Both the position numbers and the translations under genes were made by a program. Shown piece after piece: positions 1-7,493 of a stretch of 20,554 nucleotides of DNA. The DNA lies in the NCBI GenBank assembly GCA_035995985.1, contig DASYJY010000042.1, forward strand, positions 1 through 20,554, read 5' to 3'. Below the pieces are notes generated by a model that searched no databases, had not been told where the DNA came from, and saw only the letters and a program-made list of their open reading frames with translations. Positions within the stretch are counted from its first letter, which is position 1, and each line of letters starts with the position of its first letter. This stretch comes from JADGNZ01 sp035995985 (lineage in GTDB: Bacteria > Acidobacteriota > Thermoanaerobaculia > Gp7-AA8).

Positions 1-33
1 GTGAGACTTAGGGTCGGGAGCGATGCGTAGGAG

Positions 34-1140
34 ATGAAGACCCTTGTTCGGAATCGTCCCTCAGTGGACCTTCCGGCCGTCGGCGTCGTCGATTTCTTCA
101 GCGGCTGCGGAGGCACCAGCCTCGGATTGCAGGCCGCGGGAATTCACGTGCTCCTCGGACTGGACAGCGATGCCGACGCATCGCGCTCGTTCGGAATAAA
201 CTTCCCTGACGCTGCCGTCCTCGCCGAGGACATCCGCGACGTCACGCCCGCAGATGTCCGGCGACTCGTGAAGCCTGCGGATGTCGACCACCTGCTGTTC
301 GCCGCGTGCGCTCCTTGTCAGCCGTTCTCGAAACAGCGGCGAGAGAAGGTCGAAGATGATGACCGGACAGACCTGTTGCGCGAGTTTGTACGGTTCGTCA
401 AGAAGCTGAAGCCGACGTTTGTGTTCGTCGAGAACGTGCCCGGGCTGCAGGAGTTCGATCCGTCGGACGGTCCTTTTCGCCTGTTTCTGGACGCGCTCGA
501 CGACTCGGGCTATCACTGGACGGCTGAAGTAGTGGATTCGCGCAGTTACGGTGTACCGCAGAAACGGCAGCGGCTCGTGGTGGTCGCTAGCCTTCTTGGA
601 CCCATTGCCGTACCTGAGCCGACACACGGCCCTGGCACCCTGACCGCCGAATACGCGACGGTTCGTGAATGGATCGGCAACCTGCCTCCGCTTGGCCCTG
701 GAGAGAAGCACGCCCGGATCCGCCACCACGAGGCGGCGAACCTTTCACCCATCAATCTGGAACGGATTGCTGCTACGCCTGAAGGACGGGGCCGAGAGAG
801 CTGGCCTGCCCGCCTCAGACTCAAATGTCACGACGGCCACACCGGACACAGCGACGTCTATGGCAGGATGCGGTGGGATGCGCCTGCAAGCGGCCTCACT
901 ACGCGTTGCATCAGTCTGTCGAACGGCAGGTTCGGCCATCCGATACAAAACCGGGCGATCAGCGTCCGCGAAGCTGCCTCACTGCAAACCTTCCCGCGTA
1001 GGTTCTCCTTCGTTGGTGCCATGGCCTCGATGGCGCGACAGATCGGCAACGCCGTTCCCCCCTTGATGGCGAAACGATTCGGCGAGGAGTTCCTTCGTCA
1101 CGCACAGGAAGCCGAGCAGTCCGACGAGGGCGCTGCCTGA
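34..1140 (+). CDS. C5-cytosine DNA methyltransferase (Dcm-type)
   Basis: Methylates carbon 5 of cytosine in a specific DNA sequence using S-adenosylmethionine. The 368-residue protein has the C5 motifs in order: motif I FSGCGG (about residues 22-27), motif IV PCQ with catalytic Cys95, motif VI ENV (133-135), motif VIII QKRQR (176-180), motif IX REAASLQTFP (312-321) and motif X with GNAVPP (338-343). The variable target-recognition region lies roughly at 185-285, so the target sequence cannot be read off. Length is normal for a single-specificity enzyme. An AGGAG directly abuts the ATG, which is too close for a usual ribosome binding site; GTG at 64 is an alternative start that keeps all motifs. 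The stop overlaps the next gene's ATG (TGATG), indicating translational coupling. No dedicated restriction gene lies beside it, but a Vsr-type endonuclease gene closes the cluster. Confidence 0.96.
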   Translation: MKTLVRNRPSVDLPAVGVVDFFSGCGGTSLGLQAAGIHVLLGLDSDADASRSFGINFPDAAVLAEDIRDVTPADVRRLVKPADVDHLLFAACAPCQPFSKQRREKVEDDDRTDLLREFVRFVKKLKPTFVFVENVPGLQEFDPSDGPFRLFLDALDDSGYHWTAEVVDSRSYGVPQKRQRLVVVASLLGPIAVPEPTHGPGTLTAEYATVREWIGNLPPLGPGEKHARIRHHEAANLSPINLERIAATPEGRGRESWPARLRLKCHDGHTGHSDVYGRMRWDAPASGLTTRCISLSNGRFGHPIQNRAISVREAASLQTFPRRFSFVGAMASMARQIGNAVPPLMAKRFGEEFLRHAQEAEQSDEGAA

Positions 1141-4121
1141 TGTCGCGCTTCCGCACACGCGCGCGCGCCGTCGATATGCTTGGCCGTCAACAGATCGCCG
1201 GCATCCCCACCGCGATTAGTGAGCTTTTCAAGAACGCTCATGACGCATACGCAGATCACGTCGAAGTCGACTTCTATCGCCGGGACGGGTTGCTGGTTCT
1301 GCGCGACGACGGCATCGGCATGTCGCGGGAAGATTTCGATGAGCGTTGGTTGACCATCGGAACGGAAAGCAAACTGTCCATTGGCAAACAGGGCCCGCCG
1401 CGCGACCCCCAGAAGGCACTTCGTCCGATCCTCGGGGAAAAGGGAATCGGTCGTCTTGCCATCGCTGCAATCGGGCCGCAACTCCTGGTGCTGACGCGCC
1501 CCAAATTGGGCTCTGTACGCCTGATCACCGCCGCGTACATCAACTGGGCGGTCTTCGCGATTCCGGCGGTGAATCTCGATCAGATTGAGATTCCCACGGC
1601 CGAGTTCGACGGTGATTACGTGCTGACGCGGCGCGACGTTGCGAACCTAGTTGAAACGGCACGTCGTAATTTGCGGGAGATTGCGCCACCGCGGATGGAC
1701 GTTGTTCGCACCGTACGGGACCTCATGGATCGTTTCGAGGTTGATCCGGTAGAGGTCTACGGCACTTTCGGCGCGCCGCTACTCGGAGGCGAAGGCCACG
1801 GAACGCATTTCCTAATTTTGCCCACAGACGAGTCACTGCCGGTGGCGATCGATGCACCGGATGATGAATGGCACGCACCACCACTCGTGAAGACTCTTCT
1901 CGGTTTCACGAACACGATGACGCCGGGTCACGACATCCCGCTCATTAGTGCCGCTTTCCGCGATCACAAGCTCGATGGAACAGTCGATAACGTTATCGAA
2001 CCGGGCTTGTTCTTTACACCGTCTGAATTCGACGAAGCTGATCACCACATTGAGGGCGACTTTGACGAATTCGGCCAATTCCACGGAACGGTTACTGTTT
2101 ACGGCGAGCCTACGACCGGGCATGTCGTGAACTGGTTGGGAACGGCCGGAGTGCCCACGGAGTGTGGAAAGTTTCGCATCAGCCTCGCGATCGTTCAGGG
2201 CACGAACGCTGAGAGCACGCTTCCCGCTGATGAATGGGTCCGGATCACGCGCAAGATGAACCGCATTGGCGGACTCTACATCTACAAGGATGGTATACGG
2301 GTTCTTCCCTATGGCAACCCTGATTACGACTTTCTCGATATTGAGCTTAATCGAACAAAGGGGTTCGCGTACTACTATTTCTCGTATCGCCGTATGTTTG
2401 GTGTTGTACAAATCACGAGCCGCGAGAATGCCGCGCTTTCCGAGAAGGCGGGGAGAGAAGGTTTCCGCGAGAATCGCGCTTATCGACAGTTCCGCGCCAT
2501 CCTCGGGAACTTCTTTGTTCAAATCGCAGCCGATTTCTTTCGAGAAGGCGGTCTTCGCGCCGGCGCATATGTGGAGAAGCGGTCTGAGATCTCGCGCGTG
2601 GAAAAGGCACGAAAGAAACAGGAGAAGGCGGCGGCTTCGCGTCGCGCTGCGATCTCCGTTGAACTTGAATCATTCTTCAAGAAGATAGAAAACGGCGACC
2701 CCACACGCGAAGTCGACTCAATCATTCGCGACCTTGCTGCCGAACTCTCGGCCGCATCAGAAGTGTCTGAACCGCAGGTAGCAGCAAACGTCATCGTCGC
2801 TGCTGAATCACGTGCAAGGAAACGTTTTGAAGCCGTAACCTCCGAGTATCGGGTCTCCGTACCCCGGGGTCTGGGACTTACGAAACGCTTGAAGCGCGAT
2901 TTGCAGGCACAGCAACGTGAGTTTCAGCGTCTCGTCACGGACTTCGTCACGCCACGCGCTCAAGAGGCCGAACGGCTCATTACTGAGGCGACGCTATCGG
3001 CAAATGTGCTGGTCGACCGGCGGCTGCGGTTCGATGCAGCAGTCGCGGAATCGGTAGCGGAGGCGCGCCGGGGCGTGACTGTCGCGGCTGAGGGTGTGCG
3101 TCGTGCCGCTGCCGATGCCGAGCAGCGGGTAGTGGGCATTGCTCGCGATGCAGTGGCGCGACTCGAACACCGAGTTCGTGACGTTTTGGTCCGCGTGCAG
3201 CATCTGGACATCGGATCGCTGGATCCTGGCCAAACCGTAGCCACACGCGCGGACCTTGAAGAGGATCTGCGGCGAGCATCTATTGAAGAGATCGAACTGC
3301 TCGGAGCACTTGCAGAGCAGGTGCGGCGTGTTCGTGTAGAGACAGATGCGGATGCCGGGCTCATGACCGAGCTCGATGCTACTGAGGCTCTCGAGGAAGA
3401 GGTTTTGGCTCTTCGCGAACAGAGCGAGGCAGATCTGGAACTCGCGCAACTCGGTATGGCTATACAGGTCATCACGCATGAGTTTGATGCAGCGATTCGC
3501 GGCGTGCGCAGAGCGATTCGCGAACTGAGCACCTGGGCGGCAACGAATCCTGAGCTGAAGAGGCTATACAACGACTTACGACGCAGCTTCGACCACTTGG
3601 ATAGTTACCTCGCGCTCTTTACGCCTTTGCAACGGCGGTTGTATCAGAAGCGGGTGGCGATTCATGGCGCTGAAATCATGAAGTTCATCGTTGATTTGTT
3701 TGGCGATCGTATTCGACGCCACAGTGTTCAGCTGGACGTCACGAGTAAATTCAAGCGCCACCGACTCGTCGCCCGGCCTTCGACAGTCTATCCGGTGTTC
3801 GTTAACTTGGTCGACAACGCACTGTTCTGGCTCTCCGATGTACAGAGAGAACGAGTGATCCGGTTGGATGTTGAGGGAGAACGTTTGCTGGTGTCGGACA
3901 ACGGACCCGGAATCCCTGCTCGTGATCGCCAAGCGATCTTCGAAATGGGGTTCTCGCGTCGCCCAGGCGGCCGAGGCATGGGTTTGTTCATCTCGCGCGC
4001 TGTACTGGCCAAGGAAGGTTACACCCTGAATGTGGTCGAACCGCGAACCGGTCAGGGGGCGACATTCGAGATCAGCCGTGTGACGGAGGAGCCCGACGCC
4101 GAGCAAGACGGGACTGAATAG
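1140..4121 (+). CDS. Dual-ATPase protein: MutL/MORC/Hsp90-type GHKL N-terminus, histidine-kinase-like C-terminus
   Basis: Likely the sensor/effector ATPase of the island. The N-terminal GHKL fold shows an N-box (Glu28, Asn32 in KNAHDAYA), a G1 box DDGIGM (56-61) and a G2 box GEKGIGR (99-105), the arrangement of MutL, Hsp90 and MORC ATPases. A transducer-like segment follows, including YKDGIRVLPYG and KAGREGF (about 375-455). Residues about 480-770 are Arg/Glu/Ala-rich and probably coiled coil. Then comes an H-box-like ITHEF with His780, and a second ATPase of histidine-kinase type: N-box NLVDNA (889-894), SDNGPGI (919-925), IFEMGFS, and GGRGMGL (943-949). No membrane segment is evident, so a cytoplasmic protein. 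It overlaps the methyltransferase gene by 1 nt and lies 2 nt before the receiver gene. MORC/MutL-type ATPases are known beside restriction-modification genes; autophosphorylation on His780 is inference. Confidence 0.9.
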   Translation: MSRFRTRARAVDMLGRQQIAGIPTAISELFKNAHDAYADHVEVDFYRRDGLLVLRDDGIGMSREDFDERWLTIGTESKLSIGKQGPPRDPQKALRPILGEKGIGRLAIAAIGPQLLVLTRPKLGSVRLITAAYINWAVFAIPAVNLDQIEIPTAEFDGDYVLTRRDVANLVETARRNLREIAPPRMDVVRTVRDLMDRFEVDPVEVYGTFGAPLLGGEGHGTHFLILPTDESLPVAIDAPDDEWHAPPLVKTLLGFTNTMTPGHDIPLISAAFRDHKLDGTVDNVIEPGLFFTPSEFDEADHHIEGDFDEFGQFHGTVTVYGEPTTGHVVNWLGTAGVPTECGKFRISLAIVQGTNAESTLPADEWVRITRKMNRIGGLYIYKDGIRVLPYGNPDYDFLDIELNRTKGFAYYYFSYRRMFGVVQITSRENAALSEKAGREGFRENRAYRQFRAILGNFFVQIAADFFREGGLRAGAYVEKRSEISRVEKARKKQEKAAASRRAAISVELESFFKKIENGDPTREVDSIIRDLAAELSAASEVSEPQVAANVIVAAESRARKRFEAVTSEYRVSVPRGLGLTKRLKRDLQAQQREFQRLVTDFVTPRAQEAERLITEATLSANVLVDRRLRFDAAVAESVAEARRGVTVAAEGVRRAAADAEQRVVGIARDAVARLEHRVRDVLVRVQHLDIGSLDPGQTVATRADLEEDLRRASIEEIELLGALAEQVRRVRVETDADAGLMTELDATEALEEEVLALREQSEADLELAQLGMAIQVITHEFDAAIRGVRRAIRELSTWAATNPELKRLYNDLRRSFDHLDSYLALFTPLQRRLYQKRVAIHGAEIMKFIVDLFGDRIRRHSVQLDVTSKFKRHRLVARPSTVYPVFVNLVDNALFWLSDVQRERVIRLDVEGERLLVSDNGPGIPARDRQAIFEMGFSRRPGGRGMGLFISRAVLAKEGYTLNVVEPRTGQGATFEISRVTEEPDAEQDGTE

Positions 4122-4123
4122 AT

Positions 4124-5809
4124 ATGCGAAAGAAAGCGCGCGTAGCGGATGATCTGGCGGTCGAAATCGTGTCGCACTTTTTAGAATCGGTGGTGATCGT
4201 TGACGATGAGGCCGATTATTCTCCTGTCTTACATCGAGTGGCCGCTGAAGTGAAACAAGAGATCGTCACGCCAAGTCGTTTCCCTAAGTCTCGGTTGAAA
4301 ATACCTGATCGTTCAGCCGGCGGAGGAAACATCCTGGATGCGAAGCGAGTCGTGGACTCGTTCGCTGAGCGTGGAATAGTTTGCGCGATTCTTAGGCCGG
4401 CCGAAGGTGAAGACCCGAGCGAACGAACGCAGCAGGTCGCTCGTCGTGCTGACATTCTCGTTCTCGATTGGAATTTCCACGCTGACAATGGCGACACCGC
4501 GCGTAAGTTACTTCGCGGTGTGCTTGGTGGCGATGTGAGCGCTAACCGTAGGCGTCTTATCGCCATTTACACCGCTGAGCGGAACCTCAGAGAGATCGTG
4601 AACAGCATTCGAGAGGTATTGCTTCAAACGAAAAGCCGCTCGGTCCGAAGTCGCGGTCACTTTGCTCTCGATTCGGCCGACGCTCGAGTGGTTGTCCTGG
4701 CCAAACCTGAAAGTCAGGTTCAAGGCCCACGCGCCCGAAAGCAAATCGTTTCTTACGAAGATCTTGCCGATGTGCTAATTCACGAATTCTCAGCGTTCAT
4801 GTACGGGCTCGTTTCTAATGTAGCACTGAAGTCTGTTGCGGCTTTGCGGTCGAACACACATCAACTCCTTAAACAGCTCGGCCCTGAGTTGGACGCGGGT
4901 TATCTCTGGCATCGTGCAGTTCAGTTGTATCCGCAGGATGCGGAGCAACAGCTGGTCGACCTCGTCTCCGCGGAACTACGCGCGATTCTTGATGACGCAG
5001 ACGTGAGGGAAGCGGCCTCGTCTCGGGCGATGCGACAATGGCTGGAGAAGCGTGGCAAATCCGACTTCAGCAAACCCTTCGGCGAAACGCAGCACCGTTC
5101 GATCGACGATGTAATGGACTTGCTGGAGTTTGGTTCCGGTGCGAAGACCCCCCAGACCGACAGAGTCGTAGCCAAGTTCCCCAAGATGAACGCAAAAGCA
5201 GGAAAGGCACACAAAAAGAGCGACGAGATCGCGGCATTTGCTGACACGAAGGAGAAAGCGGCTCGATCGAACGAAGCGTTCGCCGTCCTGGCCTCTCACC
5301 GCACGCAATACAGCAAGCCGCAGCCTCATCTCACACTCGGCACGATCATCTCCTCTGGCGCCGGAAAGAAGCGCCGCTACTGGCTATGCCTGCAGCCCGT
5401 CTGCGATGCGGTTCGGCTGAGCAGCGCGCGGACATTTCCTTTTCTCGAATTGAACAACGCTGAGGGTGGAGGCTTTCAGTTCGTCCTTCAGGGACGTGGC
5501 CGAACGTCAGTACGTTTGCGGATCGACGTCAAGCCGCAGAACTTGACGATGCTAGAGTTTCATCCGAAAGCTGGGAAGGACTGTGTCGTCGCTGATGTGC
5601 GCTCCTCAGAGTTCTTTTTTTCGCGCGGGAAGAGACGATACCGATGGGAAGCCGAACTGAAGCGGGAACACGCGCAACGGTTCGCAGAGAGGCTTGCAAA
5701 TGAGTTTTCTCGGATCGGATTGGTGGAGTCCGAATGGCTCCGGTTATGGGGCGGCGAAAAGAAACCGGAGTCAAAGGGAGAGAAAGCCGCGCAGGCGCTC
5801 GGCGAGTGA
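4124..5809 (+). CDS. Receiver-domain protein with unassigned C-terminal half
   Basis: The first ~200 of 561 residues resemble a response-regulator receiver. The acidic pocket is VIVDDE (Asp27, Asp28, Glu29), the probable phosphoacceptor is Asp115 in ILVLDW, Thr150 sits in IAIYT and Lys194-Pro195 in VLAKP, all in receiver order. The spacing from the acidic pocket to the phosphoacceptor is about 88 residues, against roughly 40 in a normal receiver, so the domain carries an insertion. The remainder (about 210-561) has a Lys-rich linker near 340-370 and a basic C-terminal part that I do not recognise; there is no familiar DNA-binding output domain. The start lies 2 nt after the upstream stop, so the phosphate donor is probably the preceding kinase-like protein. 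The last 39 bp overlap the convergent vsr gene. Local GC is low for the window (25 of 60 bases at 4741-4800), suggesting transfer. Confidence 0.82.
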   Translation: MRKKARVADDLAVEIVSHFLESVVIVDDEADYSPVLHRVAAEVKQEIVTPSRFPKSRLKIPDRSAGGGNILDAKRVVDSFAERGIVCAILRPAEGEDPSERTQQVARRADILVLDWNFHADNGDTARKLLRGVLGGDVSANRRRLIAIYTAERNLREIVNSIREVLLQTKSRSVRSRGHFALDSADARVVVLAKPESQVQGPRARKQIVSYEDLADVLIHEFSAFMYGLVSNVALKSVAALRSNTHQLLKQLGPELDAGYLWHRAVQLYPQDAEQQLVDLVSAELRAILDDADVREAASSRAMRQWLEKRGKSDFSKPFGETQHRSIDDVMDLLEFGSGAKTPQTDRVVAKFPKMNAKAGKAHKKSDEIAAFADTKEKAARSNEAFAVLASHRTQYSKPQPHLTLGTIISSGAGKKRRYWLCLQPVCDAVRLSSARTFPFLELNNAEGGGFQFVLQGRGRTSVRLRIDVKPQNLTMLEFHPKAGKDCVVADVRSSEFFFSRGKRRYRWEAELKREHAQRFAERLANEFSRIGLVESEWLRLWGGEKKPESKGEKAAQALGE

Positions 5810-6181
5810 GCTCATGTCTCGTGTCCAGCATTCCCACACCACGAGAACATCCCACCCTCGCGCTGTTAGACCGGAGACTGCGCGCATGTCACGAGCTACG
5901 TTCGCATCTCGCTTCGTCGCCCAGAACTCCGTACGCGTTGCAGGAACGGACCGCCCCCCACGGCAGTCATGCTTGTGCCAGAAACAGCCGTGCACGAAGA
6001 TGACCTTGCGGTGACGTGGGAGTATGAGATCGGGCTTGCCAGGCAGGTCGCGACCATGTAGCCGAAACCGGAAGCCCATACGGTGAACAGCACGCCGGAC
6101 GACCAGCTCGGGTTTCGTGTCGCGGCTGCGTACTGCTGCCATGTTCGCGCGACGTACTTCACGCGTATGACAATCCGTCAT
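5771..6181 (-). CDS. vsr: Very short patch repair (Vsr) endonuclease
   Basis: Vsr nicks DNA beside T:G mismatches that arise when 5-methylcytosine deaminates, protecting methylated sites. The 136-residue product matches the family throughout: Glu25, Asp51 in PGKPD, His64 and His69 in HGCFWHKHDC, probable zinc ligands Cys66, His71, Cys73 and Cys118 in WEC, plus PATRTEFW (80-87). With the ATG at 6181 the catalytic residues fall at the same numbers as in E. coli Vsr, which decides this start over an upstream in-frame codon at 6226; the ribosome binding site is weak. It runs opposite to the methyltransferase operon and its 3' end overlaps the receiver gene by 39 bp. Since no other nuclease is present, it may be a repair partner of the methyltransferase or the cleaving enzyme of the system. 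The family call is firm; the role is inference. Confidence 0.96.
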   Translation of the reverse strand: MTDCHTREVRRANMAAVRSRDTKPELVVRRAVHRMGFRFRLHGRDLPGKPDLILPRHRKVIFVHGCFWHKHDCRGGRSVPATRTEFWATKRDANVARDMRAVSGLTARGWDVLVVWECWTRDMSSLAERLRGFLSL

Positions 6182-6367
6182 GGTTGTATTCTGCCCTGTA
6201 CGAGATCGCCGTGCATCTCGACACACCGACTGAGGAGCTGATGGAGCAGATCCCCCTCGTTACCGATGAGCGGGATGCGTCGTTCTGCGCGAAGATTGGG
6301 CTTTGGCTTTTCGGATGCCCATCACACAGCCACCATCACATCCTGTCATTCGGCGGCACGGAGCGCG

Positions 6368-6756
6368 TCACTTTCGCAGCAGCGCGGTCACGTTGAGCTT
6401 GTCGAACGGCGCGAGAAGCGAGGTCGGTTTGCAGTCCAGCGCGATCGCGAGCCGCAACATCGTGACGAGGTTCGGCACGCGCGAGCCGCTTCATCCTCGA
6501 CCAAGGACCACCGCCAGCGATCGGAACGGATACGGAGAACGTCTTCAGCCGACCGGCCGATGGCGTTCGCTACTTTGTCGGACGCGTGAATGATGCTCAC
6601 CGACGACTCCAGTACGTCGTCGGACGTCTTGAGCTTGTTGCGAAGGTCCCGCCGCTCCGCAAAGGATAGCGGCTTGATCTCGTCGTCGATCTCCGACCGG
6701 ATCGCCCGCAACTGCTCTACCACATCCTCAGGCGCCGGTTTCCGCGTTGCGGCCAT
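6368..6756 (-). pseudogene. Small Cro/XRE-like regulator with an apparent frameshift
   Basis: The ATG at 6756 has a good ribosome binding site (GAGGAG eight bases upstream). The frame runs through a Glu/Arg-rich N-terminus (PAPEDVVEQLRAIRSEI) and a helical segment (SDKVANAIGRSAEDVLRIR) to VEDEAAR, then degenerates to a stop at 6388. Shifting frame at a CGCGCG run (about 6477-6483) gives RVPNLVTMLRLAIALDCKP and then LLRK with a stop at 6368. That continuation resembles the last helices of Cro/C1-type helix-turn-helix domains (pattern P-x-L-x-T-L-x-R-L-A-x-A-L). Removing one CG from the run restores a reading frame of about 128 residues. Either the gene is broken or the base call is wrong. It lies 187 bp upstream of vsr on the same strand, so it may once have controlled it. 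The helix-turn-helix call is tentative. Confidence 0.5.
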
Positions 6757-6779
6757 GCATCATTCTCCTCGAACTCTCG

Positions 6780-7010
6780 CTGCGCGCAATGGTACTCCCG
6801 GAGCGCCCATTTGCGCTCACAGAGCGCGCAGTTCTGATTACTAAGCGTGCTACTGCGATCACACAGCGCGCAACTACGATTACAAACAAAGCACCCGCGA
6901 TTGCTAAACTCGCAAGTGCGATCTTTGAAAGCTCAGTTTAGATTGCTAAGCGCGCAGCTGCGATTTTCGAGGTCGCACTCGCGAACCCCGAGCGCGCACG
7001 TGCGACAACG
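6780..7010. repeat. Array of eleven degenerate 21-bp units
   Basis: Eleven units keep exact 21-bp register. The approximate consensus is AAGCGCGCAACTGCGATTAC plus one base. In one plus-strand frame the units read as heptapeptides such as KRATAIT, QRATTIT, NKAPAIA and KRAAAIF, interrupted by a single TAG at 6939. The units beginning at 6780, 6801 and 6969 are the most diverged. The complementary strand is also nearly open and also heptad-like. There is no convincing start signal on the plus strand, only a TTG at 6747, so I do not call a gene. The region upstream of the regulator-like gene lies inside the array. Confidence 0.75.
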
Positions 7011-7037
7011 TCGAAGTGCGGCGCGCGCAACCGCGTC

Positions 7038-7373
7038 TCAGCCGCGTCCGGCCAGCGCGTCGGCGCCGCGCTTGCGCGGTTCGCCGCATCTCCGCCACGT
7101 TCGCCTCGTGCTCGGCTTCCGCGGCGTCGAGATCGTTCCGTAGAAGGCGCAATCGTCGCGGTCGTCGACCCGTACGAAGCGGCGGCAGGCGCGGCCAAAA
7201 CGGAGGGGACGGGGATGCGGCCCGCTTTCAGCATTGGCGGCGATCCGGCCAGCGACACGTCCCTGCGCCGACTCGACGACGATCTCGAACTCGCCGTGAT
7301 CGAATGAGCGGCCGGGGGCGTCCTTCACCTTGACCAGCCGTTCGCGCAGGCCGTGACACGCGCGCCTTTTCAT
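7038..7373 (-). CDS. Doubtful hypothetical protein, possibly frameshifted
   Basis: A minus-strand frame from ATG 7373 (in-frame GTG at 7382) runs through GRSFDHGEFEIVVESAQGRV to CRRFVRVDDRDD with G/C at most third positions, then becomes less protein-like. At about 7150 another minus frame carries a coiled-coil-like run (RLLRNDLDAAEAEHEANV), so one frameshift may join the two. The opposite strand over 7143-7304 is also open and protein-like, in codon-aligned antisense, so the coding strand is uncertain. The ribosome binding site is weak (GGTGG). I recognise no family. Confidence 0.3.
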   Translation of the reverse strand: MKRRACHGLRERLVKVKDAPGRSFDHGEFEIVVESAQGRVAGRIAANAESGPHPRPLRFGRACRRFVRVDDRDDCAFYGTISTPRKPSTRRTWRRCGEPRKRGADALAGRG

Positions 7374-7425
7374 CCGAGCCACCGTTTTGAGGGATCGCCA
7401 GAATGATAGCGAAAATCACGACCGA

Positions 7426-7451
7426 GTTCGAACCCGCCACCTCCCGCCGAA
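7426..7451 (+). other. tRNA 3'-end-like segment, possible attachment-site scar
   Basis: The segment begins GTTCGAAC, a good T-loop consensus, and continues with a C-rich stretch ending CTCCCGCCGA, resembling the 3' T-stem and acceptor end of a tRNA. The matching 5' T-stem and the rest of a tRNA are absent, so this is not a tRNA gene. It lies where lower-GC accessory DNA gives way to chromosomal genes, in the orientation expected if an element had integrated at the 3' end of a plus-strand tRNA gene left of the window. No integrase is visible in the window. Confidence 0.25.
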
Positions 7452-7455
7452 CGTC

Positions 7456-7486
7456 CGAACGTTCGCGAACCTCATGCCGGTACAAT
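7456..7486 (+). promoter_or_regulatory. Leaderless promoter with palindromic CGAACGTTCG box
   Basis: TACAAT at 7481-7486 is a good -10 box ending seven bases before the GTG at 7494, with no ribosome binding site between. The perfect palindrome CGAACGTTCG (7456-7465) covers the expected -35 position. A second CGAACGT copy starts at 7448 and a CGAAC follows at 7466. This looks like an operator overlapping the -35 region. Confidence 0.5.
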
Positions 7487-7493
7487 CCCCATC

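Noticed and set aside
1..30. Nine-codon open tail ending in TAG before the methyltransferase
   Set aside because: Too short to tell a real upstream gene end from chance.
2960..3571. Long Ser/Arg-rich minus-strand frame
   Set aside because: Shadow of the coiled-coil region of the dual ATPase; low-complexity composition and no start signal.
6184..6396. Plus-strand 70-codon frame with protein-like first half
   Set aside because: TTG start with no ribosome binding site, poor second half, and antisense to the regulator-like gene's end and the vsr leader.
6780..7010. CRISPR array
   Set aside because: Units are 21 bp, contiguous and degenerate with no unique spacers, and no cas genes are present.
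7143..7307. Plus-strand frame ending in LDDDLELAVIE
   Set aside because: Protein-like, but it has no start, its upstream part is poor, and it mirrors a minus-strand frame that begins with ATG.
7421..7451. Complete tRNA gene
   Set aside because: Only a T-loop-like and acceptor-like 3' segment; no 5' T-stem, anticodon arm or D arm upstream.
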